Positions 1 to 7,167 of a DNA stretch of 64,000 nucleotides are shown in pieces. The first letter of the stretch is position 1; each line of letters opens with the position of its first letter. The stretch comes from a virus: positions 1 through 64,000 of IMG/VR virus record IMGVR_UViG_3300034198_011161; one strand, written 5' to 3'. The translations under genes were made by a program, and so were the position numbers. The notes under the pieces are model-generated. The model did no database searches, was not told the DNA's origin, and saw only the letters and a program-made list of their open reading frames with translations.

Positions 1-137
1 ACCCAGGTATGGCTAAGACAGCACGTGACGAAGGCTTTGACGAAGTTGCTGATTGGTTCGAGACATTGGCAAAGGCTGAGCGTTCACACGCTAACCGTTA
101 CCAGAAGGCTTTGGACGCTCTCAACGCAAATCAATAA
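1..137 (+). CDS. Rubrerythrin-like diiron protein, C-terminal end (partial)
   Basis: The window opens inside this gene; frame 3 is open from the first bases to the TAA at 135-137. The 44 visible residues include GFDEVADWFETLAKAERSH, a close match to the last helix of the rubrerythrin four-helix bundle, with the Glu and His residues typical of its diiron site. Rubrerythrins reduce hydrogen peroxide in the cytoplasm. Classical members continue into a C-terminal rubredoxin domain with four cysteines. This one stops seven residues after the helix, so it is a rubredoxin-less form that would need a separate electron donor. The next gene starts 10 nt downstream. The family call is firm; the N-terminal half is outside the window. 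Confidence 0.8.
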   Translation, partial: PGMAKTARDEGFDEVADWFETLAKAERSHANRYQKALDALNANQ

Positions 138-146
138 GGCAATACG

Positions 147-455
147 ATGTTGGTCGTGGACTGGGCAACTTGGCTCGACCAACACATACCTTACTACGAA
201 GCCGAAAGGCTGAGAACTATATATCAGCGGGATACACCCGCTGAAGTTCTTTGTGTCGGTGCATCACACCGTATCAATCAAATACACAAAAAATTGGGCT
301 ATCGTGGCCGTGCTTGGGAATATACCGACGGTTTTATTCAAGGACGCGGCTTTAGGACGGAAGCAATCTTTTTGGAACGAGACACACATGGACAATGGTA
401 CTGGGCTTTTTGGCAAAAGGGAGCAGGACTGACTGTTGTTCTTAGCATGCCTTGA
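147..455 (+). CDS. Conserved-looking hypothetical protein, 102 aa
   Basis: I do not recognise the family. The protein is soluble, rich in aromatic residues (WEYTDGFIQGRGF, QWYWAFWQK) and has no signal peptide or membrane segment. It starts at ATG 147, 10 nt after the rubrerythrin stop, with a purine-rich AAGGC as a weak ribosome site, so the two genes are probably co-transcribed. The compact spacing and the lack of a better frame on either strand support a real gene. Confidence 0.6.
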   Translation: MLVVDWATWLDQHIPYYEAERLRTIYQRDTPAEVLCVGASHRINQIHKKLGYRGRAWEYTDGFIQGRGFRTEAIFLERDTHGQWYWAFWQKGAGLTVVLSMP

Positions 456-464
456 CTGTATACT
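436..464 (+). promoter_or_regulatory. Possible sigma70-type promoter
   Basis: TTGTTC (436-441), a 17-nt spacer and TATACT (459-464) lie at the end of the previous gene and 26 nt before the ATG of the next one. The match to consensus is moderate, so this is a weak call. Confidence 0.3.
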
Positions 465-490
465 AATGTTATCGCAACTCGAGAGGCACC

Positions 491-745
491 ATGAGCAATC
501 AAGTAGAACGTTTCAAACACAGCAAAAGACTTCAACGGAAAATACGTGCTATCAAGAAGCAAACAAGAATAGCCAAGGCTCACGGTTTCCCTATGGGGAA
601 ACCAGAACATCGACTAAGCAAGATTCATGCTGTCACATGCGGGAACTCAAATTGTTATATGTGCGGTAATCCACGTAAGTTTTTTAAAGAACCCACTGTG
701 CAAGAAAAGTCGTTTGACCAAACAAAAAAATGGACAGAAGAATAG
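491..745 (+). CDS. Small basic phage protein with a two-cysteine knuckle, 84 aa
   Basis: ATG at 491 follows a GAGAGG ribosome site. The N-terminal half is strongly basic (KHSKRLQRKIRAIKKQTR). The middle carries H-x3-C-x5-C-x2-C (HAVTCGNSNCYMCGNPRK), which looks like a small zinc-binding knuckle. Short proteins with this CGNPRK signature recur in phages and bacteria, and no function is known to me. Nucleic-acid binding is a guess from the charge and cysteines. The gene ends at the promoter that serves the tRNA. Confidence 0.65.
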   Translation: MSNQVERFKHSKRLQRKIRAIKKQTRIAKAHGFPMGKPEHRLSKIHAVTCGNSNCYMCGNPRKFFKEPTVQEKSFDQTKKWTEE

Positions 746-775
746 TTGACGTAAGTACTGATTCTGCTGTATAAT
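746..775 (+). promoter_or_regulatory. Sigma70-type promoter for tRNA-Thr
   Basis: TTGACG (746-751), 18-nt spacer, TATAAT (770-775, perfect -10). The tRNA begins 10 nt after the -10 box, so transcription should start just before it. Confidence 0.7.
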
Positions 776-785
776 AGCTATGTAT

Positions 786-859
786 GCCCCCATAGTTAAA
801 TGGCATAACAGTTGATTTGTAATCATCAATTCGCAGTTCGATTCTGTGTGGGGGCACCA
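786..859 (+). tRNA. tRNA-Thr, anticodon UGU, CCA encoded
   Basis: The 74-nt sequence folds as a cloverleaf. The acceptor stem GCCCCCA/TGGGGGC pairs perfectly. The D arm is GTTA/TAAC around AATGGCA. The anticodon loop is TTTGTAA. The T arm is CGCAG/CTGTG (one G-T pair) around TTCGATT. A discriminator A is followed by an encoded CCA. The anticodon stem GTTGA/TCATC has one T-T mismatch. The anticodon TGT reads ACA and other Thr codons. A dedicated sigma70 promoter lies immediately upstream, and a small gene follows 27 nt downstream. T4-like phages often carry a few tRNAs; the identity rests on the loop register. Confidence 0.85.
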
Positions 860-886
860 GATTTCAATCCAACCAAAGGAAACAGA

Positions 887-1048
887 ATGAAAACATCATC
901 AGCATTCAAACTATCAAAAACTGCCAAGCGAGCATTGGCTATCATTACCAATCCTGATCAACACGGAGCCTGGAAGAAGGCCCTGGTCAGTGCAGAAGCT
1001 GCTGCTCAGATCCGTCCAGCACGTAGAGAAAAGACAAACCAATCATGA
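887..1048 (+). CDS. Small basic hypothetical protein, 53 aa
   Basis: ATG 887 follows an AAAGGAAA ribosome site just downstream of the tRNA; a longer frame would begin inside the tRNA and is rejected. The protein is short, basic and Ala-rich (KTAKRALAIITNPDQHGAWKK region) without a recognisable domain. Its TGA overlaps the ATG of the next gene (ATGA), indicating translational coupling. Confidence 0.5.
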   Translation: MKTSSAFKLSKTAKRALAIITNPDQHGAWKKALVSAEAAAQIRPARREKTNQS

Positions 1049-1212
1049 GCAAACTCACTGACACATTAAAGGCCGCATTGGCCAAAAAACAGGGCAAGCA
1101 TCACATCGAGAACGAAGATGGTGCCACAGTAGACAACAAAGCCAAAAAAACAGCACCACCTATGGGCGCTGCTGGCAGACCCATGAAAAAGGCCGCTGGT
1201 CGAGGGCGATAA
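1045..1212 (+). CDS. Small Lys/Gly-rich hypothetical protein, 55 aa
   Basis: This frame starts with the ATGA overlap at the end of the preceding gene. It encodes a very basic, low-complexity protein with AALAKKQGKHHIENEDG near the start and a tail GRPMKKAAGRGR. No fold is recognisable; the tail resembles nucleic-acid-binding tails. It ends 4 nt before the next promoter. Confidence 0.5.
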   Translation: MSKLTDTLKAALAKKQGKHHIENEDGATVDNKAKKTAPPMGAAGRPMKKAAGRGR

Positions 1213-1216
1213 GTAG

Positions 1217-1245
1217 TTGACCAGAAATGGCTTTTCTGGTATAAT
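1217..1245 (+). promoter_or_regulatory. Sigma70-type promoter with inverted repeat in the spacer
   Basis: TTGACC (1217-1222), 17-nt spacer, TATAAT (1240-1245). The spacer is framed by a perfect 7-bp inverted repeat, CCAGAAA (1221-1227) and TTTCTGG (1233-1239), separated by 5 nt. It drives the phosphoesterase, whose ATG is 28 nt after the -10 box. The repeat could be an operator. Confidence 0.75.
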
Positions 1246-1273
1246 ACAATGTTAAATCAGAAAGGAGGGCAAG

Positions 1274-1876
1274 ATGCCTAGTGTATTTTTAGTAAGCGAC
1301 ACGCATTTCGGACACGCTGGCGTCTGCCGCTTCACACGCAACGATGGAGTTACAAAGTTGCGCCCATGGACAGACCCAGACGAAATGGATGAGTTCATGA
1401 TAGCAGCCTGGAACGAGCGGGTCCGGCCCACAGACAAAGTCTATCACTTGGGCGATGTAGTCATTAACCGACGGGCATTACCTACATTGGCTCGGTTAAA
1501 CGGGGATAAAGTGTTGATCCGAGGTAACCACGATATCTTCCGTGATGATGAATATCGTGAATACTTCCGTGAGCTTAGAGCTTACCATGTCATGAACGGT
1601 ATGATTCTCAGTCATATTCCTGTTCACGCAGAATCGTTGGGACGGTTTGGTGTAAACATCCACGGACACTTACACGCCAACCGTGTTAAAAAAGCTCGCG
1701 GTGTTGATGCCCACACAGGTGAAGTATTGTACAGTGATGAAAACGACGTTCGTTATCATTGTGTGTGCGTGGAACATACTGACTTTGCACCCATCCTGTT
1801 CGAAGATGTTATCAAACGGATAGAGGCCGAAGGCGGTGTAATAGGATTTAGGAACGGTAACGGACCTACAATGTAA
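1274..1876 (+). CDS. Calcineurin-like metallophosphoesterase, 200 aa
   Basis: All motifs of the two-metal phosphoesterase fold are present in order: DTHFGH (D9, H11), GDV (D61), GNHD (residues 84-87), a single His (H114) and GHLH (131-134). Short members of this family occur in many phages and act on phosphomonoesters or cyclic phosphodiesters; the substrate cannot be told from sequence. ATG 1274 is preceded by a very strong AAAGGAGGG ribosome site and by its own promoter. The length of about 200 residues fits the phage form, and all catalytic residues are intact. Confidence 0.85.
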   Translation: MPSVFLVSDTHFGHAGVCRFTRNDGVTKLRPWTDPDEMDEFMIAAWNERVRPTDKVYHLGDVVINRRALPTLARLNGDKVLIRGNHDIFRDDEYREYFRELRAYHVMNGMILSHIPVHAESLGRFGVNIHGHLHANRVKKARGVDAHTGEVLYSDENDVRYHCVCVEHTDFAPILFEDVIKRIEAEGGVIGFRNGNGPTM

Positions 1877-1900
1877 AAGTTGTAGTGTTTCATACAAACA

Positions 1901-1908
1901 TATAAATA
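1901..1908 (+). promoter_or_regulatory. T4-type late promoter candidate TATAAATA
   Basis: An exact TATAAATA lies 30 nt upstream of the GTG start of the 2OG oxygenase and 24 nt after the phosphoesterase stop. It matches the T4 late-promoter consensus; no good -35 is associated. Inferred from the motif and position only. Confidence 0.45.
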
Positions 1909-1938
1909 TGTTTACAGAAAAGTCATGAGGAGATTTTT

Positions 1939-2595
1939 GTGAAGTATTGGTATGATTATCAAATTAAAAATCAGGTTGTTAATTTTGATTGGCATGCCGC
2001 TACAAAACCAATCGCCAACATAAAACATGATCTTGAATCACTGATTACAGAGCTCAAACTAAGATATAGTCGCGGAGAACTTGACAAGGAAGATGGTAAT
2101 TTCTTTAGTAAAGAGTACGTAGATACTATAGAATGTCCTGGGCTAGATTCCGAAGAAATTAAAAAATTATTTTTTGATTCGGAATACAAAGATGTAGTTG
2201 ATAACAGTAATATTGATCGGCCGATTATTCCGGCAGACATTCGCCGAGAAATTGAAGAGCTCAGTTATAAAAAATTCAATCTACGCCCAGGCACAGTAAG
2301 TATGGGCATTCAATTGCAACATCCGGGTCAATTTGTACTGCTTCACATTGATAGGCCTAAATTTCAAGATTACAAAATACCACTGACGGATCTACAGCAA
2401 GACCCAGTATCAACCAAAATTTTAATTTTTTGTGATGATTGGCAATATGGGCAGGCTTTTCAAATGGGCAAAGAATTTATTAAATGGAAAGCTGGGGATG
2501 TATACACTTGGAATCAGCGAGATGTTCCTCATGGCAGTGCCAATTTTGGATTTGATTCTCGATGGATCTTACGTATTACCGGCGTTCCACTGTAA
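1939..2595 (+). CDS. 2-oxoglutarate/Fe(II) oxygenase-like protein, 218 aa
   Basis: The C-terminal half carries the jelly-roll signature of Asp/Asn hydroxylase-like 2OG-Fe(II) oxygenases: H136-x-D138 (LLHIDRP), distal H198 (VPHGSAN) and R208 ten residues after that His, expected to bind the 2OG carboxylate. Such enzymes hydroxylate side chains or small molecules in the cytoplasm. The N-terminal 100 residues are unique. GTG 1939 is chosen because it follows GAGGAG at good spacing. It sits between a TATAAATA site and the sigma70 promoter of the next operon. Three related proteins follow within 8 kb, so the window holds a small family of these oxygenases. The substrate is unknown. Confidence 0.75.
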   Translation: MKYWYDYQIKNQVVNFDWHAATKPIANIKHDLESLITELKLRYSRGELDKEDGNFFSKEYVDTIECPGLDSEEIKKLFFDSEYKDVVDNSNIDRPIIPADIRREIEELSYKKFNLRPGTVSMGIQLQHPGQFVLLHIDRPKFQDYKIPLTDLQQDPVSTKILIFCDDWQYGQAFQMGKEFIKWKAGDVYTWNQRDVPHGSANFGFDSRWILRITGVPL

Positions 2596-2640
2596 CGGGT
2601 CACTGTAAATTATCTTATATCTCAATTCAAAATATATCTG

Positions 2641-2669
2641 TTGACACTGTGTAATCAACACAGTATAAT
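2641..2669 (+). promoter_or_regulatory. Consensus sigma70 promoter with inverted repeat in the spacer
   Basis: TTGACA (2641-2646), 17-nt spacer and TATAAT (2664-2669) both match consensus perfectly. A perfect 7-bp inverted repeat ACTGTGT (2646-2652)/ACACAGT (2658-2664) with a 5-nt centre fills the spacer, the same 7-5-7 geometry as at 1221-1239 but with a different sequence. It drives the cargo operon from 2695. Confidence 0.8.
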
Positions 2670-2694
2670 ATAATCTTATCATTGGAGTTTATAA

Positions 2695-3420
2695 ATGTCT
2701 TTTTTCCTAAACAAAAGAGAGCGTGGCCATCTTGAACGAGGGCACTGGCACTTTGATCCAACAATCTCTGGCCAGGATTATACCACATTGGCTCATTGCC
2801 TGTCGGCGGATCTGTGCAGAGATATTATACAACTAGGCAAGCAAACCTGGGACAAACGCACTGCATTTACCACTGGGTTATATCTTTTGCCGCACCCAGA
2901 TCCTGAAGTTATTGTGGACAAACAAGAAATAGCCGAACGATTTGTTGACAAAATTATTGACACTGACAAAGAATGGTTCAACATTGTGTATATTGATATT
3001 GATCAGTGCCCGGAGCTGGTCAGCAAAATTGAAAATCAACTGAACATTGTGATTACTTCCCAGACCAGTCAACATGCTCTGAAGGCCAACTTGTCGGGCA
3101 TGCGATTGGCTGTGCAAAGACCTGGGTGTATTACTATGAATCACATTGACCATATCTATGGTCACACCCCGGAACGACCCAGCAGGTTTGACGAGCCGTT
3201 TGAAAGAAAAATTGTGGTTTTTTTAGAAGATCATGTTCCGGGACAATATTTCAACATAGGTAATCATAATTTTCACCCATGGCAACAAGGTCAGGCCTTT
3301 ACTTGGGACTGGGGAACTCCGCACCATGCTTGCAATTTTAGCAACACTGTCAGATACAATTTGATGATTTCAGTAGATCCAAGACTCAACCCAAACCTAG
3401 CGCACAAAATATGGAAATAA
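2695..3420 (+). CDS. 2-oxoglutarate/Fe(II) oxygenase-like protein, 241 aa
   Basis: This is the second member of the family, with H150-x-D152 (MNHIDHIYG), H210 in TPHHACN and R220 ten residues later. It also shares the D/WxxGQ...W-x-AG/QG-x-x-x-TW framework with the proteins at 1939 and 8699. ATG 2695 follows TTGGAG. The N-terminus (ERGHWHFDP) resembles the N-terminus of the protein at 8699 (SNWHFDP), which suggests these two are closer paralogues. It is the first gene of an operon with 3411, 3629 and 4804, all overlapping. The reaction is probably a hydroxylation; the substrate is unknown. Confidence 0.75.
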   Translation: MSFFLNKRERGHLERGHWHFDPTISGQDYTTLAHCLSADLCRDIIQLGKQTWDKRTAFTTGLYLLPHPDPEVIVDKQEIAERFVDKIIDTDKEWFNIVYIDIDQCPELVSKIENQLNIVITSQTSQHALKANLSGMRLAVQRPGCITMNHIDHIYGHTPERPSRFDEPFERKIVVFLEDHVPGQYFNIGNHNFHPWQQGQAFTWDWGTPHHACNFSNTVRYNLMISVDPRLNPNLAHKIWK

Positions 3421-3632
3421 TCTTACAACCAGGATGTTGGACAGACGTCAACATCACGCACCGTCAAACAATATTTTTTGAAAAACAAGCATTTGGACAA
3501 CAATGTTTCTTGCTTCCGGCCGATAAAGAAATACACGGACACCAACTATGTGTACCCGGTGATGTTGTTCGTGCATTTAATGCCAGTTTTGAAATCATGC
3601 AATTGAATTTGACAACCCAGACAATTCTGTGA
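3411..3632 (+). CDS. Hypothetical protein, 73 aa, in the cargo operon
   Basis: It starts at ATG 3411 inside the end of the oxygenase gene (10-nt overlap), and its TGA overlaps the GTG of the next gene. The sequence is mostly short beta-strand-like segments (EIILQPG, TIFFEKQAF, IHGHQLCVPGDVV), possibly a small beta-barrel, but I recognise no family. Strict translational coupling on both sides argues that it is real and works with the oxygenase and the PP-loop protein. Confidence 0.55.
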   Translation: MEIILQPGCWTDVNITHRQTIFFEKQAFGQQCFLLPADKEIHGHQLCVPGDVVRAFNASFEIMQLNLTTQTIL

Positions 3633-4807
3633 TAATTGATCCAAAAAATTGGCAAAGTCTAATCGGTAACTCCCAATTGCCAATATGGCGAGTACACGAT
3701 CAGATTTTTTATCACAAGCTGTCGGCCATTCTGTCTACCACCGATGTTGGAATGATCAAATATGATTGTTTTCACAGCTCGCTTGATGCCATAAACTGGA
3801 GTATTGAACCCTCCGAAACTTATCAAGAACTATGCAGACAGCGTGCCCGAGAAATACGAGATTCACACGACTGGGTCAGGCTATGGTACAGTGGAGGCGC
3901 AGATAGTCACACTGCTCTAATGAGTTTTTACCATGCTGGGTGCGCACCAGACGAAGTAATAACCATGCGTTGGTCAGGAATGACTCAGCAAGGCAATCCT
4001 GTAAATATTGAAACTGATCAATTGGTAACTCCTTTGTTGGGTCAGTTGCAAGAGATGTTCCCTCGTACTCGGTTTAGAACCATTGAATATCACAACGATT
4101 GGTTTCAGCGCAACATGAATCAAGATTGGTATTTGTACATGTTCAAACATGAGTTCAATGCTATGTTTGCCAGAAACATATCAGTCAGTCACGACATTGA
4201 TCCACAATTACTGGATGCTTATCAAAAATATGCCACAGTGGCCAATGTCACAGGAGAGCCCAAGCCCAACATATTACACCGCAATGGTGAATGGTGGGCT
4301 ACCATAATTGACAGTCAAATTGCCGGCATGCACGGTGTGCCAGGACTACAGATGTTTCATTTGTCTCCTTCTGCGCCTGACCTATTTGTCAAACAATGTC
4401 ACATGCTGAAAAAAGCATTTCAACAAAAAACTCACGGCCTTGATGAAAAACAAATATGGCAACTAAATCACGATTTGACCAGCAAGAATCTTGCTCTTGA
4501 ACGTGGCAATGAGTTTGATTTGAACAATATCAGTTGGCTACAATGGCAACACGGCAAATTGTTTGATCAACACGGCGATCATGGATTCAACGTAATGGCT
4601 CAGCGATTTTTAGATCACAGCAATGGATTTTATTATGACCATTACAGAAAATTACTGGATCGTGAACTGTGGTCTCAAAAATCTCAGTTTTTTAACACTG
4701 GTAACATTGTTAAAAATAGCACAGGTATATTCAGTCATTTTTGGTCGTTGGACCAACACAAAGTTTCCACAGTGGACGATCTTTTCCCACAAGGCTTTGA
4801 TTTATGA
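3629..4807 (+). CDS. PP-loop ATP pyrophosphatase-like protein, 392 aa
   Basis: WYSGGADSHTAL at residues 86-97 contains the SGGxDS signature of the N-type ATP-pyrophosphatase fold shared by asparagine synthetase, GMP synthetase, TilS and related enzymes. These use ATP to adenylate a carboxylate or carbonyl before amidation or thiolation. No glutaminase domain is present, so it would need free ammonia or another amine donor, or it acts as a ligase. GTG 3629 overlaps the preceding stop. Its stop overlaps the ATG of the permease gene (ATGA at 4804). The remaining 290 residues show no domain I recognise. A biosynthetic role beside the oxygenases is inferred. Confidence 0.65.
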   Translation: MIIDPKNWQSLIGNSQLPIWRVHDQIFYHKLSAILSTTDVGMIKYDCFHSSLDAINWSIEPSETYQELCRQRAREIRDSHDWVRLWYSGGADSHTALMSFYHAGCAPDEVITMRWSGMTQQGNPVNIETDQLVTPLLGQLQEMFPRTRFRTIEYHNDWFQRNMNQDWYLYMFKHEFNAMFARNISVSHDIDPQLLDAYQKYATVANVTGEPKPNILHRNGEWWATIIDSQIAGMHGVPGLQMFHLSPSAPDLFVKQCHMLKKAFQQKTHGLDEKQIWQLNHDLTSKNLALERGNEFDLNNISWLQWQHGKLFDQHGDHGFNVMAQRFLDHSNGFYYDHYRKLLDRELWSQKSQFFNTGNIVKNSTGIFSHFWSLDQHKVSTVDDLFPQGFDL

Positions 4808-6123
4808 TCAGTCCTGATATAGTATTGCCTTTGTTGTTTGGATTTGCAACAGGCATTGTAAGTGGACTGTTGCCCGGTGTAGGTATATTGAGTTTTACTA
4901 TACTGTGTTGGCCATTGTTGAATGACTGGACTGTTATACAGTGTCTGAGTTGGTTCATGGCAGTGATGTTGACTTCACAATTTGTGGGCAGTGTTGTGGC
5001 CACACATTTTGGCATATTAGGAGAAACCAGTAGCTACACTGCCACGGTTGAAGGATTTCGTCTTTTTCAGCAAGGACGAGGACCTATTGCAATTAAATCT
5101 GCTGCAATTGGCAGTTTAATTGCCACGGTAATAGCATTGATAATTTTTAGTTCAGTTAACATCGCTGTAGACTGGATTGCATCCTGGTATCGCACCAGTT
5201 TTCAAGTTTTGATTGTTGTGGTTGTGCTGATAGCGGTGTGTTTTATAAGCCCGGAAAAAAGTTGGCTCAGTAGAATTTTGCAAATTGCAACTGGACTACT
5301 GCTGGGCACCATTGGTCAGCGTTCTATGTATGATTTTACCGTTGATCTAGAAATTATCAAAATTGATCAATCTTTGCCATTGATACCATTGTTGGCTGGA
5401 TTGTACATAATGCCCAACCTTGTACGCAATCACCAAACTATTGCTGTTGCTGTGGTCGAACAAGTGCAAAACAAAGTTGAAAAATTTACTCATTGGACCA
5501 CAGCAATTTTTTACAGTTTTGTGGGATTTTTATTTGGACTTACGCCAGGGCTGACCACTGACATTGCCAGCAATGTCAGTTACAAACTTCAACAATACAT
5601 TGAAAAACGCAAAAAAACATATGATGCCAATGGCAGTGTAGGCTGTGTCACTGCCGCAGAAACAGCCAATAATGCAGCAGCCATAAGTTGCATGTTGCCG
5701 TTGTTGTTGTTTGGTGTTCCTATCACAGTCAGCGAAAGTTTGTTGTATTCTATTATTTCTAGCAAAGGGCATGTGTTTTCTCTTTATAATTTTAATACCG
5801 AGTTGATTGTCAATCTGCTGATAGGGTTAACTGCGGTGGGCATATTGAGTTATGTGATCAGTGGCTCATTGAGTCAACTGCTGGTTAAATTTTATCTGTG
5901 GCTAAGGCACAAAACCATGTGGCTAATTGGTGTTTTATTGTTGTTTGCTGTGATTTGGACTGGTATCAATGAATACAGTTTGCCAGAATATGTTGGAACA
6001 TTGATCTTTGGCCTAACCATAGCTACAATTTTTTGGCGCACTAATTTTTATATTTTGATATTTGCGTTTGCCATCAGTAATCATGCAGTAGAAAATTTGA
6101 TAAGGCTGAAATTTTTATTATAA
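4804..6123 (+). CDS. TctA-like membrane permease of a tripartite tricarboxylate transporter, 439 aa
   Basis: This very hydrophobic protein has roughly ten membrane segments. It shows both halves of the TctA signature: SGLLPGVG near residue 20 and FGLTPGLTTD near residue 245. It also has ETANNAAAISCMLPLL, which matches the conserved ANNAA motif of TctA. TctA forms the large membrane unit of transporters that take up carboxylates using a periplasmic TctC binding protein and a small TctB subunit. The length is slightly under the usual 500 residues. The start overlaps the PP-loop gene. No TctB-like gene is seen. A TctC-like gene follows at 6293. Host-derived cargo is an inference. Confidence 0.75.
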   Translation: MISPDIVLPLLFGFATGIVSGLLPGVGILSFTILCWPLLNDWTVIQCLSWFMAVMLTSQFVGSVVATHFGILGETSSYTATVEGFRLFQQGRGPIAIKSAAIGSLIATVIALIIFSSVNIAVDWIASWYRTSFQVLIVVVVLIAVCFISPEKSWLSRILQIATGLLLGTIGQRSMYDFTVDLEIIKIDQSLPLIPLLAGLYIMPNLVRNHQTIAVAVVEQVQNKVEKFTHWTTAIFYSFVGFLFGLTPGLTTDIASNVSYKLQQYIEKRKKTYDANGSVGCVTAAETANNAAAISCMLPLLLFGVPITVSESLLYSIISSKGHVFSLYNFNTELIVNLLIGLTAVGILSYVISGSLSQLLVKFYLWLRHKTMWLIGVLLLFAVIWTGINEYSLPEYVGTLIFGLTIATIFWRTNFYILIFAFAISNHAVENLIRLKFLL

Positions 6124-6126
6124 ATA
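6119..6126 (+). promoter_or_regulatory. T4-type late promoter candidate TATAAATA
   Basis: An exact TATAAATA straddles the stop codon of the TctA-like gene, 166 nt before the next gene. The intervening stretch holds a possible short frame and a separate sigma70 promoter. Functional status is uncertain. Confidence 0.3.
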
Positions 6127-6149
6127 TTTGTGAGCAGCGCCATTTGTCA

Positions 6150-6239
6150 GTGACGCCGGAATCCAAACGACGCAAAAGTTCGACACTTGTATGGGAAATC
6201 CCTAACGCCGTCCGTAGCAAGATATTGCAAGCCATTTAG
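6150..6239 (+). CDS. Possible 29-residue ORF between TctA- and TctC-like genes
   Basis: GTG 6150 to TAG 6239 encodes a short basic peptide (TPESKRRKSS near its start, EIPNAVRSKILQAI at its end). The frame is also open upstream to the TctA-like stop region. There is no clear ribosome site. It could be a peptide, the remnant of a longer gene, or chance. Confidence 0.2.
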   Translation: MTPESKRRKSSTLVWEIPNAVRSKILQAI

Positions 6240-6240
6240 A

Positions 6241-6269
6241 TTGACTATCATGGAAAAATAGTGTAATAT
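6241..6269 (+). promoter_or_regulatory. Sigma70-type promoter for the TctC-like gene
   Basis: TTGACT (6241-6246), 17-nt spacer, TAATAT (6264-6269). GGAGG at 6281-6285 and GTG 6293 follow at good spacing. This gives the binding-protein gene its own start of transcription, separate from the 2641 promoter. Confidence 0.65.
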
Positions 6270-6292
6270 ATATTTTTATTGGAGGAATATCT

Positions 6293-7165
6293 GTGTTTAA
6301 AATTTTTACTATTATGCTTTCGTTTTTTATGGCCAGTGCTGTCTGGGCCGGAACAAAAATCACCGTGCTTCAGGGCGAAAGTCCCGGGAGCATTGCACAC
6401 GAATTTATCAACACTGTGGTCACTGAACTCAAGACCAAATACGACACAGTTGAAGTTATTAATGCGGGTAACTGTACCAAAGCTGTGGAAATCTACCATA
6501 AATTCAAAGGAGAAAATCTTTTGTTTGTGTTTTACGGCGACCACTGGCTCAGCAATGAACTTGACAAGCACAACTGCGGTGTTCCGATTACACAAACAAA
6601 TTTGGTGTTTTTGACCAGTCAGGCGCAGGTTATTTGCACCCGAGGAAATGCCAATGCTGATCTTGGCAGTTTTAAAAATGGCAAAACCTTTGGATTCCCA
6701 TTTCCACATGATTTTTGGACTGAAGTAGTCAAAGATATCAACAAAAACATTGGCAGTAATCTTCAGCCAGTGCCATACACCACCGGAGGAAAAGTGACCA
6801 CTGGACTGTTGAGTGGAGAAATTGATTGGATTGCCACGGCGGAGTCTCGAGTTGTACCAATGGTACAAGAAGGTCGTATGAGTTGCTTGGCTAAAATGGG
6901 GGACAGTGATCGACATTTTCCTGGTATTAAAACAATGATTCCAAAAGGAAAATTTGTGGATTTCCAGTTTATGTACACCGCTGTGATAAAAAATGGATCA
7001 GCAGATCAGTTACACAAAGATTTCTCGGCCATGCTTAAATCTGGCGCACCGTTGAAAACTCAACTTGATTCTGGTTATTTTCAAACCAACACAGGAACTA
7101 GAAAGGATCTTTGGAAAGAGTACCTACAGCGTAGAGAAATTTTCCGAAACATTTACGGACAATAA
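6293..7165 (+). CDS. TctC-like periplasmic solute-binding protein, 290 aa
   Basis: A clean Sec signal peptide (hydrophobic core LSFFMASAVWA, probable cleavage after AVWA) is followed by a two-lobed binding-protein sequence resembling the TctC/Bug family of periplasmic carboxylate receptors: ESPGSIAHEF near the start, and VPYTTGGKVTTGLLSGEIDW with conserved Gly and Asp. Such proteins capture a carboxylate and deliver it to TctA/TctB. The size fits (Bug proteins are about 300 residues). GTG start after GGAGG. Its separate promoter and strong ribosome site would allow higher expression than the permease, as is usual for binding proteins. The next gene starts 2 nt after the stop. Confidence 0.7.
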   Translation: MFKIFTIMLSFFMASAVWAGTKITVLQGESPGSIAHEFINTVVTELKTKYDTVEVINAGNCTKAVEIYHKFKGENLLFVFYGDHWLSNELDKHNCGVPITQTNLVFLTSQAQVICTRGNANADLGSFKNGKTFGFPFPHDFWTEVVKDINKNIGSNLQPVPYTTGGKVTTGLLSGEIDWIATAESRVVPMVQEGRMSCLAKMGDSDRHFPGIKTMIPKGKFVDFQFMYTAVIKNGSADQLHKDFSAMLKSGAPLKTQLDSGYFQTNTGTRKDLWKEYLQRREIFRNIYGQ

Positions 7166-7167
7166 AA

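Noticed and set aside
786-859. Reading the tRNA as Tyr (anticodon GTA)
   Set aside because: That register breaks most of the anticodon stem; the Thr (TGT) register leaves only one mismatch.
812-1048. 78-residue frame beginning inside the tRNA-Thr gene
   Set aside because: Its first 25 codons are tRNA sequence; the ATG at 887 with a good ribosome site is the sensible start.
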